Assembly: GCF_001427305.1 (NCBI RefSeq)
Contig: NZ_LMFZ01000050.1
Span: forward strand, 184,466-248,465
Origin: Duganella sp. Root1480D1
GTDB taxonomy: Bacteria; Pseudomonadota; Gammaproteobacteria; Burkholderiales; Burkholderiaceae_D
Direction of reading: 5' to 3'
DNA: 64,000 nt
The position numbers were made by a program, and so were the translations under genes. A model generated the notes under the pieces. That model saw nothing but the letters and a program-made list of their open reading frames with translations. It ran no database searches and had not been told where the DNA came from. Of this stretch, positions 35,947 through 43,211 are shown in pieces. The first letter of the stretch is position 1. Each line of letters opens with the position of its first letter.

Positions 35947-37341
35947 TTAGACACCGCTTGATGATTGAATGGCCTCGTCGCCCGCCACCGAGTTCGGTGA
36001 ACTATTTGCACTCTGTTCGTCATAACGCACAAGCCGCCAAACGGTACTGGCGCTATGTCGATCGCTGCTTCCTTTCAGGCGCTCGACAAAGGACAAGTCG
36101 CGCCTGATGATGGCTGGTGGCATAGCATCACCCGCTTTGAAGAGCCGCGTATTGCCGTGTACGTCGCTCTCGGGGCATTGCCAGTAACCAGTCTGCGGGC
36201 AGATTGCCCCAGTACGTACAAGCTCGCCCAACGGGAGTGCATCGCCACTACTCGATTGCGACGGCGGTCTCTTTTCAGGCGCCCCTTGGTCACCATCGGT
36301 TGGTCGTAGCCGTAACGAATTGAGGATCTTGTCCCAAAGTTCGATCATTTGCTGGTCTTGCAAGCTGATCGGCTTAGGGTCAAGACCGCCATCAAAGTTG
36401 CCTGATTGAAGATCAAAGCGAATTTGCGGATGTAGGACGTCGTGGGACAGTCCAGGTGCCTCCCAAGTAAATAGATGTGCCTTTTGCCCGTGATCGTTTG
36501 GAGCTTTCAACAACCATTCTTGACCAGGAAATTCTCGAATCTTGCGGTCACCCTCCTTAAGGTTGTTTATTCCGCCTATTGTCGCGCCAAGAAGTCCCAG
36601 CCCACTGAATACGCTCGGCTTGCGTGACAACAATGATTCTGGCGGCGAGCCTGCATTTCGCGTAGTCGCAATATCGAGCACGATATCGGGATGATTCTTC
36701 ATGCGAAAACGCATATTGAGGGCTTCGTTTTTGCTGGTTCCGTCATCGGTAATCAAAGCATGCTCGATACAGAAGCCTTTTGTTGTTGGAATATTTGATT
36801 GAGTTCCTTGAAGGCTAGCCAATATGATCTCCTGGCGCGCCATAGAACCTTCCAGTCTGTCGGGATCGGCACCGTTCTGGACCAAATAGCGCATGCCATT
36901 GAGCCAACGATATCCCCAAATTTTTACAACCACGTGCTGATCACGGTCCAACCAGAAACCAAAGATCCGAGTGTTTTCATCTAGTGCAGACTTCTTCAGG
37001 AGAAGCGGAGTTCCCGATTTGTGTGTCGTATTCCGCAACCGCTTTTCGAGTGCATCTACCTCCTGTAGAAAGGCATCGCGATCCATAGATTGGCGCTCAA
37101 TAGTAGTGAACCCATACTCGTAATGGCCGCCAACATACTCCGCCTCCTTAGGCAGGTCGATTAGAAAGCGACCAACGCAGTGTGTGACCCATTGACTCTT
37201 CTCGGTAATAATCATTCCTTGATCCTTTGACTCTTCACTCGGTGAGGCACTTGCTGTATTCAATAGAGAAAACAAAATTATCATTTGGACCGCAAATGCA
37301 AGTCGAAAGCGTCGTTTGAGACTATGCATCGTTTGCCTCAT
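35947..37341 (-). CDS. Tli4-type T6SS immunity protein with C-terminal Cys domain, copy 1
   Basis: 464 residues. The N-terminal signal peptide has basic MHSLKRRFR, a hydrophobic core and cleavage near ASA-S. The Tli4-like body (about 50-350) is shared with the paralogue at 34590. It then carries an extra tail (about 365-445) with ALPLGELVRTGAICPQTGYW, CPESDVHG and MPPAIIRR, a Cys-x-x-Thr-Gly-x-Trp-x-Cys pattern that I recall from other T6SS/Rhs-linked proteins. It overlaps the lipase stop by ATGA, the expected layout for the cognate immunity gene. It should bind and block the lipase in the periplasm. Confidence 0.78.
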   Translation of the reverse strand: MRQTMHSLKRRFRLAFAVQMIILFSLLNTASASPSEESKDQGMIITEKSQWVTHCVGRFLIDLPKEAEYVGGHYEYGFTTIERQSMDRDAFLQEVDALEKRLRNTTHKSGTPLLLKKSALDENTRIFGFWLDRDQHVVVKIWGYRWLNGMRYLVQNGADPDRLEGSMARQEIILASLQGTQSNIPTTKGFCIEHALITDDGTSKNEALNMRFRMKNHPDIVLDIATTRNAGSPPESLLSRKPSVFSGLGLLGATIGGINNLKEGDRKIREFPGQEWLLKAPNDHGQKAHLFTWEAPGLSHDVLHPQIRFDLQSGNFDGGLDPKPISLQDQQMIELWDKILNSLRLRPTDGDQGAPEKRPPSQSSSGDALPLGELVRTGAICPQTGYWQCPESDVHGNTRLFKAGDAMPPAIIRRDLSFVERLKGSSDRHSASTVWRLVRYDEQSANSSPNSVAGDEAIQSSSGV

Positions 37342-39017
37342 TTCAGAATCCCGGCTTTGAGCGTCAATTTGACGATCGAATACAAAGTAAGGCCAGCCGT
37401 AAAATCATTGGAGTAGCTACCTTGATGGTCATAACTGGCATGCCCTTTCTTCTTACCCTCGTGGCGAAAGATCTGTGCGACAAAATTCTTTGGCGCCTGG
37501 CCCGATAGTTCCGGTACTGTTCCATCGCCAGGCAGGTCTTGTCCCGCAATCTCTAATTTGCATAACCCCTCGCCAAACTGGACTTTGACCGTGCCGTTTA
37601 GGTCGTCGTCAAGCAGGACACCGTTGGAAAAGTTTGGGCATGACGTACCGGCAGACCAACGAACCTCGCCCCATGCTGGCTGCGCTTGATCTGCAGCGTA
37701 ATATGCGTGGGTGTTGCCATGGTACTGGCCCTTCACCTTATCATGAAAGGTCCGTGCGAAATTCAGAGCTTCCTCATACGCTGCGAAGTCCTGATCTCGA
37801 TAATTTGGATCATCAGCCGAATTGGAAGTCGTTGCGGGCTTATCTTTGCTCTCAGCCTTTGATGGATTGATCAATTCTGTCTTCACCAAGCGCCACCAAT
37901 CTGCCTTGTTCAAATAAACCGTATCATAAGGATCGCCTTCACCGAGAAGCGAAGTAATCTCGCCCTCACCGTTCTTACCTTTACTGTAATGGGCACGTAA
38001 CCAATGCTGCGCACCGCTTGGCAGCTTGGCTTGATATTCCGCTGTTGGTAGTAGTTCCATTGGGCCTGGTGCTTGCGTCAACACTGCTGTCGCCTCTGCC
38101 GCATTGCGTCCAAGGAGGACTTGTTCGACGCCTTCAAAACCTGCGCGCATGCGCTTGTAAGTTGCCGGGGCCCCGATGGCTGGCATCACACCGTGGAGCA
38201 CGCCGAGTACCTTGTCGCTCTTTCCCTGCAATTGCGTGCATGCGCGCGCCACCAGTCCACCCATGGAGTGGGTGACGAGGATGACTTTCTCACAGTCTTT
38301 GTTCAAGGTATTCTTGTAGAAATCAGTGATCGCGTCGATCTTGTCTACTAGGCGCTGGACCGAGACATTGTTCGACTGCAGCCAGTTATAGCCGACGGCG
38401 TGTACCGGATACGCCGCATTGGCAAATTGTTTCAGGTCGTCTGGCGTGATTTCCTCGAACGCCTTCTCGGCACCAAACTGATGAAGCTTTTGCTGTTCCA
38501 GCACCAACTCCACCCAAGCGTCATCAGGCGTTCCGTCTGTCTTCAGGATGTCGTGCAAGCGCTCCTGCAAGGTGTTCAAGATTCGACCGTAGCTGTCGCG
38601 ATGAAGCTCGCCCCATCCGAATAGCCGTGCCAACTTTTCAGGATCGAGGTCAGGTGCGCCTTTTAATTGCTTCTCAACCTTGCGGGTCAGGCTGACGGAG
38701 CCCTCGCCGTCGACTTCGACACGATCTGGATGCAGCACTTTCTTCCTGGCGGCGGCATCTTTGCCGAGATATTGAATAACCTGGACCAGGCCTGCCAACT
38801 TGCCATTAGGCGGGCGCCAGGCATAGCCTTTGCCATCTTTTACGCGCAGGTTTGTCCCCATGATCCCTGGGATGAAGATAATCGGGATAATCTGCTTTGG
38901 GTAAAGCTTGACCAGCGCGCGCACGGGAAACCCTTCCGGCGACAGCACGGATTTCGCACGCACCGTGGTGCCGTCATATTGCGATGGAACTTCCCTGGTT
39001 GGTGTGTTGTCTGTCAT
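37338..39017 (-). CDS. T6SS lipase effector, Tle4-like
   Basis: A 559-residue alpha/beta hydrolase without a signal peptide, as expected for a T6SS cargo. FIPGIMGTNLRV near residue 50 forms the oxyanion region. The nucleophile elbow is T249-H250-S251-M252-G253-G254, so the first Gly of GxSxG is Thr. A late GDGTVPE supplies the Asp, and GHASYDHQGSY the His. It should hydrolyse phospholipids of target cells. Position between vgrG (15 nt upstream) and a Tli4-type immunity gene (ATGA overlap) makes the effector call strong. The exact Tle class is a family-level inference. Confidence 0.85.
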   Translation of the reverse strand: MTDNTPTREVPSQYDGTTVRAKSVLSPEGFPVRALVKLYPKQIIPIIFIPGIMGTNLRVKDGKGYAWRPPNGKLAGLVQVIQYLGKDAAARKKVLHPDRVEVDGEGSVSLTRKVEKQLKGAPDLDPEKLARLFGWGELHRDSYGRILNTLQERLHDILKTDGTPDDAWVELVLEQQKLHQFGAEKAFEEITPDDLKQFANAAYPVHAVGYNWLQSNNVSVQRLVDKIDAITDFYKNTLNKDCEKVILVTHSMGGLVARACTQLQGKSDKVLGVLHGVMPAIGAPATYKRMRAGFEGVEQVLLGRNAAEATAVLTQAPGPMELLPTAEYQAKLPSGAQHWLRAHYSKGKNGEGEITSLLGEGDPYDTVYLNKADWWRLVKTELINPSKAESKDKPATTSNSADDPNYRDQDFAAYEEALNFARTFHDKVKGQYHGNTHAYYAADQAQPAWGEVRWSAGTSCPNFSNGVLLDDDLNGTVKVQFGEGLCKLEIAGQDLPGDGTVPELSGQAPKNFVAQIFRHEGKKKGHASYDHQGSYSNDFTAGLTLYSIVKLTLKAGILK

Positions 39018-39032
39018 TTCTCGATCTTTTCG

Positions 39033-41792
39033 TCAGGCGTCTGCGTCGTCGCGGATCTCAATGTCGGCGATGAGCATCTCTTGTTCTTTACTGAGCTCAG
39101 TCTCGCCTTTGGCATTGGTCTTACCGCTGATGACATTGCCGTTATTCAGCTTGATGATGTATGACGCGCCTTTAACCGGGGCATTGCTGCCGATGTAGCG
39201 GACAATGAATTTTTCGTCCGTCTGGACTTTGCTCTTTGGCAGATCCAACGCCTGCGGACTGGCGTCGCCGGCTCCGCTATGTGCGAAGGTCGACGACTTG
39301 ACCGTGTAGGCGCCGCTAAGCTGGTGGGTGACCGCGCCTCCGCAATAATTCGTTTGCGCGCCCTGGCTCACAATGCGCACTTTCGGCGCCTGGATGACGA
39401 TTTCTTCCGAGGCGGACAATACGATGCGCTTCGCCGAAGTGAGCTCGATGTCGTCCTGGTGCGTCTGCATGTCGATCTTGCCTTCGGCGGCAATCAGTTT
39501 CATGCCCAGCTTGTGCGCAAAGAGGCTTACATTTTGTGCCGCGCGCATCAGCAGGCTGCGCCCCGCTGACACTTGCGTATTACCGACGCTGACAACATCC
39601 ACGTGGGTCTGCGCTCCAATGGCGATGTTGTCGGAGCTGCCCAGGATCGCACCGGCGGGCGCATTCACTGCCACGATCGGTTGCCCGCCAGCCGGATTGC
39701 CCTTGCCGCCGTCGGTATTGCTGCCCTTTTCCCATTGCTTCAGATGGCCGATCAACTGCGCCAGGGGTTTGCCGTCTCCGTCTTCTGCATGATGGGTGCC
39801 AGCCAGTTCGGCCAACTGCTGCTGGATGCTTTGCAGGGCATCCGCCAGGCCGGTCAGGCCGTCACGCTCCAACTGGCGGCCGGCGGCGCGCAGTTGCGCA
39901 TCGGCGCTGATGTAGACACCCTCCGCCCCTTTGATCGCCACGGCGTGGTCACTGCGCAGCTCAGCGCCTTCGCCGCGCGGGCTGCCTTTGCCGTCGAAGC
40001 GCGGGTCGGTCAGGTAGCCAAGATTCAGCTCACTATGTCCATGTTCGCTCGCCAGTTGGGCGCTGATCTCGCCAGGCGTATCGTCCACGCGCAGCTGGTT
40101 GTAGCGCGCGCCCTGCACTTCCTTGCTCTTGATGCCCGACAGGTAGCGATTGCCTGGCAGTCCACCGGCGTGGCTGAACGTTGGCGGCGGCGTGGTGCCG
40201 CCATGTACGCGGCCGGTGATGATTGGCTTGTCCGGGTCTCCACCCAGGAAGGTGACAATGCATTCGTCGCCAGCGCGCGGCAGCGAGATCGCTCCCCATT
40301 GGCGGCTGGCCCAGGTGCCGGCAATGCGTACCCAGGCCGAGTCGCGCTCACTGCCGGAAGCCCCGGCGCCGTTGGAGTGGTCCTCGGGCCGGCAAGCCGG
40401 GAAGCGGATTTTTACCCGGCCAAGGTCGTCACAATGGACTTCTTCGCCGGGCGGCCCCACCACAATCACGCTTTGCGCTTCGGTACGTGGCAGGTCGATG
40501 CGCGGATCGTAAGCAGGCACGATCGCAATGCCGCGCCGCACGCAACTGAAATGGTTGGTGTAGCGCACACCGCGTTCATCGCTGGCCTGCTCTAGTGCGC
40601 CGCTCGCACCAACGCCGTGCCAGCGGTTCATCGCGAACAGGCGGCGTGCCTTGTCGTTCAACGCTTTGGGCAGGTTGTTCTCGGCATCGACGTGCAGCTC
40701 GGTGATCACGAACTCACGTTCCTCGGGCGGATGGGAATCGATGGCGGCATGGCCAGTCACCCCTATCCATTGGCCGATGCACAGGTCGCGCACACCGCTC
40801 TCGCCGCGATAGCACTTGGATTCATATTCGTGACGCAGCATCCTCAGCGTGCCGAGGTCGCGGTAGTCCGAGCTGCTGTCGCCCGCATGCGGCACGTCGA
40901 CCAGGTAATCTTCCAGCGTTGCGGCAAGCTGGTTGCCCCACTCGCCCTGGTCATTGCGGCCGGTTTCGTCGCTGCCCGACATCTGGGCGTTGGCATAGTC
41001 CCAGCTTTGGCGGCTGGTCTTGCCAGGGCTGAGCGTGCGCACGGCGTGCCAGGCTGTAATGCTGTCGCGCGTTTCGGTTCCGTCGTCGCGGTGATAGCGC
41101 ACGGTTCCTGCAGCGTTCTGCTGCAATGACGTTACGTCGTCGAACAGCACCAGCGTATGCACCGGCACGCTATCGTCGTTGCTCTCACTTGATTTGCCAG
41201 GCTGGATGAACCATGCAATGCCGCGCCGCTTCCACAAACGACGCAAGAACTGGGCATCCGATTCGTTGTATTGCATCGTAAATTCACGTGCGGGATAGCT
41301 GCGCAACTGGCCAAGATCGAACTCAAAGGCGCGTGCCATCATCGGCGTGCGCTGGCACCATTCGCTCAAGATCGTTTGGGTGATGTCGACCTCGCTGGCG
41401 TTGCGGAAGACGCGGGTATTCGTGCGCAGTTCCATGATGGCCAAGGCGTCGCGGATGACCAACTGGTAGGTCGCCAGGCCTCCGTCGCTTTGTCCTTCTA
41501 TCGCTTCGGCCACGATGCCGCACACGGAGCGTAAATCTCCGGTATCGGTCACGAACTGCACTTCAGCAGGCACGGCGATGAACTGCTTGGTTGGCAGGCC
41601 GGCGCTCTTCGATACGCACAACAAGCGGTATTCGATGCCGCCGCAGATGGTTTCCGTTCCACTGACGTGCTTGACCAGCAGGAGGTCATCCTGCGCATCA
41701 GACAGGCGCAGGCGAATCGGCCGGTTGGTGCCCGCCAGGCTTCCGAGCGGTACTAAGCCAGCCAGCGATTCAGACAACCCATTCATTTTCAT
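39033..41792 (-). CDS. vgrG: VgrG spike protein with DUF2345 and transthyretin-like tail
   Basis: 919 residues. The gp27-like base (about 20-400) is followed by the gp5 OB-fold (VIVVGPPGEEVHCDDLGRVKIRFP, then DSAWVRIAG and AGDECIVTFLGGDPDKPIITGRV). The repetitive beta-helix/DUF2345 needle is near 640-840. The last about 70 residues (KFIVRYI, GASYIIKLNNG, GKTNAKGETEL) look like a transthyretin-like domain. Such tails bind lipase effectors in other species, which fits the lipase encoded 15 nt downstream. AAGGA precedes the ATG at 41792. Base composition is closer to the chromosome than that of the immunity genes. Confidence 0.93.
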   Translation of the reverse strand: MKMNGLSESLAGLVPLGSLAGTNRPIRLRLSDAQDDLLLVKHVSGTETICGGIEYRLLCVSKSAGLPTKQFIAVPAEVQFVTDTGDLRSVCGIVAEAIEGQSDGGLATYQLVIRDALAIMELRTNTRVFRNASEVDITQTILSEWCQRTPMMARAFEFDLGQLRSYPAREFTMQYNESDAQFLRRLWKRRGIAWFIQPGKSSESNDDSVPVHTLVLFDDVTSLQQNAAGTVRYHRDDGTETRDSITAWHAVRTLSPGKTSRQSWDYANAQMSGSDETGRNDQGEWGNQLAATLEDYLVDVPHAGDSSSDYRDLGTLRMLRHEYESKCYRGESGVRDLCIGQWIGVTGHAAIDSHPPEEREFVITELHVDAENNLPKALNDKARRLFAMNRWHGVGASGALEQASDERGVRYTNHFSCVRRGIAIVPAYDPRIDLPRTEAQSVIVVGPPGEEVHCDDLGRVKIRFPACRPEDHSNGAGASGSERDSAWVRIAGTWASRQWGAISLPRAGDECIVTFLGGDPDKPIITGRVHGGTTPPPTFSHAGGLPGNRYLSGIKSKEVQGARYNQLRVDDTPGEISAQLASEHGHSELNLGYLTDPRFDGKGSPRGEGAELRSDHAVAIKGAEGVYISADAQLRAAGRQLERDGLTGLADALQSIQQQLAELAGTHHAEDGDGKPLAQLIGHLKQWEKGSNTDGGKGNPAGGQPIVAVNAPAGAILGSSDNIAIGAQTHVDVVSVGNTQVSAGRSLLMRAAQNVSLFAHKLGMKLIAAEGKIDMQTHQDDIELTSAKRIVLSASEEIVIQAPKVRIVSQGAQTNYCGGAVTHQLSGAYTVKSSTFAHSGAGDASPQALDLPKSKVQTDEKFIVRYIGSNAPVKGASYIIKLNNGNVISGKTNAKGETELSKEQEMLIADIEIRDDADA

Positions 41793-41857
41793 GGTTCAAA
41801 TTCCTTGCGGTTTGCCTGCGCTGGCGATGGCGGGCGGGCATACAAAAATAGCAATAG

Positions 41858-41884
41858 ATTATAAATGGACTATTGTTGTGCCAA
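41858..41884 (-). promoter_or_regulatory. Candidate promoter of the vgrG effector operon
   Basis: On the minus strand a consensus TATAAT (41858-41863) lies 15 nt after TTGGCA (41879-41884), about 65 nt upstream of vgrG. The short spacer makes this only moderately convincing. Confidence 0.4.
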
Positions 41885-42285
41885 TGCGCAACGTTCAATC
41901 GTGCGCGGTAACTTGTAAATCTCTAGTGATCGCCGGAAATGACGTAGGTGAGGGAACGATCGAGTTTAGGAAACTGGATATCGACCGCGATGGAAAAGCC
42001 GATGGTTTAAGTCTGTATTGCCCCGGTTCGGGAAGCGTCGAATCTGCGGATCCTTGTTCCCTGAGCGTAAAGCTAACTTCAGGCAGTGAATTTAAGCTGG
42101 AAGATCCGAGATTGCATTTGGCGCGGTATAAATCGCGTATTTATGCTGTTGCGGTTGCATATGACGGAAGTTGGGAGCGCGCAATACGCACGATTTACCT
42201 CCTCGATAAGGAAGGTATTAATCGGATTTGCGAAATGGCGGGGCCCCGCCAGGGGCGAATTGGGCAGGACAATCTGAAGGGAAAG
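41884..42285 (+). pseudogene. Possible gene remnant between vgrG and the tRNA
   Basis: This plus-strand stretch is AT-richer than its surroundings and stays open with protein-like content: LDIDRDGKADGLSLY, SLSVKLTSGSEFKLEDP, IYAVAVAYDGSWERAIRTIY. The DRDGKADG piece resembles a calcium-binding/VCBS-type turn, and Cys residues suggest a secreted protein. No SD or credible start is seen (ATGs at 41827 and 41884), and the frame runs on into the tRNA gene, so the original ends are lost. It may be the 3' part of a gene cut by arrival of the T6SS island. A short real gene cannot be excluded. Confidence 0.3.
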
Positions 42286-42361
42286 TGGCGCGGCTGGCGG
42301 GGATCGAACCCACGACCCTCGGCTTCGGAGGCCGATACTCTATCCACTGAGCTACAGCCGC
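42286..42361 (-). tRNA. tRNA-Arg (CCG anticodon), CCA encoded
   Basis: On the minus strand a complete cloverleaf can be drawn. The acceptor GCGGCTG pairs with CAGCCGC. The D-arm contains AGTGGATAGA. The anticodon arm is TCGGC-CTCCGAA-GCCGA with anticodon CCG. The T-arm contains GTTCGATC. The discriminator is G, followed by an encoded CCA (42286-42288). It decodes CGG, a useful codon in this GC-rich genome. Its 3' end faces the T6SS island, the usual polarity for tRNA-targeted integration. Confidence 0.95.
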
Positions 42362-42401
42362 AGGTGATACTGAAGAGACACGAAGGATAGCCGGAAATCC
42401 A

Positions 42402-42430
42402 TTCCATAGCTAGGGGTTTCCGTCTATAAT
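42402..42430 (+). promoter_or_regulatory. Promoter of the cytochrome c gene
   Basis: TTCCAT (42402-42407) and consensus TATAAT (42425-42430) are 17 nt apart, about 82 nt upstream of the start codon. Confidence 0.5.
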
Positions 42431-42512
42431 CGCAGGTTTGACGAGGGCCCGGCATCAAAAATGCCAAAAAGATAACCCTCCAACAGCTTCGAAAAACTGT
42501 CCTAAGGAAATC

Positions 42513-43058
42513 ATGAGCCACGAATCCGCTATCAGAACGCCTAAGCAGCTGGTCGCTGCCGTTGTAGGTTTCTTCGCTGTTACCATCATTGGCATCGTTT
42601 TGTTGGTGCAGTTTGTGACCCAGGAGAAACTGACTGGCGCGGGTTCGGAAAGCCAAACTGCGGAAGCTGTTGCTGCTCGCCTGAAGCCTGTTGCGGATAA
42701 CGGCTTTACCCTGAAAGATGTGAACGCTCCTAAAGTACTGCAGACCGGCGAAGCGGTTTACACCGCTACCTGCGCAGCTTGCCACGGTACCGGCGCTGCT
42801 GGTGCGCCTAAGGTTGGCGATGCTGGCGCCTGGGGTGCCCGTATTGCTCAGGGTTACGACACTGTTGTGAAGCATGCGCTGGAAGGCCTGCGTGCAATGC
42901 CTGCCAAGGGCGGCAACCCGGACCTGGATGATGTGGAAGTGGCGCGCGCTGTTGTGTTTATGGCTAATAAGTCTGGCGGCAAGTTCAAGGAGCCTGAGGT
43001 TAAGCAGGCTGCTCCGGCTGCTGAGGCGCCTGCTGCTGCGGAGCCTAGCAAGGGCTGA
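42513..43058 (+). CDS. Membrane-anchored cytochrome c5-type protein
   Basis: 181 residues from the ATG at 42513 (TAAGGA 6 nt upstream). One uncleaved N-terminal membrane anchor (about 11-33) is followed by a single class I c-type domain with haem motif C87-A-A-C90-H91. A Met axial-ligand candidate lies in LRAMPAKGGNPD near residue 132, and the Ala/Pro/Glu-rich tail is of low complexity. It should carry electrons in the periplasm between the bc1 complex and a terminal oxidase or peroxidase. It is a monocistronic unit with its own promoter and a strong terminator. Confidence 0.9.
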   Translation: MSHESAIRTPKQLVAAVVGFFAVTIIGIVLLVQFVTQEKLTGAGSESQTAEAVAARLKPVADNGFTLKDVNAPKVLQTGEAVYTATCAACHGTGAAGAPKVGDAGAWGARIAQGYDTVVKHALEGLRAMPAKGGNPDLDDVEVARAVVFMANKSGGKFKEPEVKQAAPAAEAPAAAEPSKG

Positions 43059-43084
43059 TCGCTTTTTCGCAGAATGGAAAAAAA

Positions 43085-43111
43085 ACCGCTCGGTTGGAGC
43101 GGTTTTTTTTT
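43085..43111 (+). terminator. Bidirectional intrinsic terminator
   Basis: ACCGCTC and GAGCGGT form a 7-bp stem with a GGTTG loop, flanked by an A-run on the left and nine T on the right. It serves the cytochrome c gene and, read on the other strand, the first M13 peptidase gene. Confidence 0.85.
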
Positions 43112-43119
43112 GGCTTTTA

Positions 43120-43158
43120 AACCGGTAAACCGGGGTCTGACCCGCAGGGTCAGACCCC
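43120..43158. repeat. Palindromic element, truncated copy 1 of 3
   Basis: AACCGGTAAACC (43120-43131) runs directly into GGGGTCTGACCC-GCA-GGGTCAGACCCC (43132-43158), a 12-bp perfect hairpin. It shares the boundary motif and core with the longer copies at 45236 and 47479 but has only the left boundary. It lies just past the first M13 gene. Confidence 0.75.
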
Positions 43159-43211
43159 GTCTGCTCAACGGCTGGTGAAGTGCTACCTGTATCGACAGCC
43201 TGAGATCCGCT

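Noticed and set aside
41515..42390. Plus-strand frame of 291 codons across the vgrG 5' end and the tRNA
   Set aside because: It runs antisense through vgrG and through the tRNA-Arg gene. Only its middle part looks protein-like, and that is listed as a remnant.
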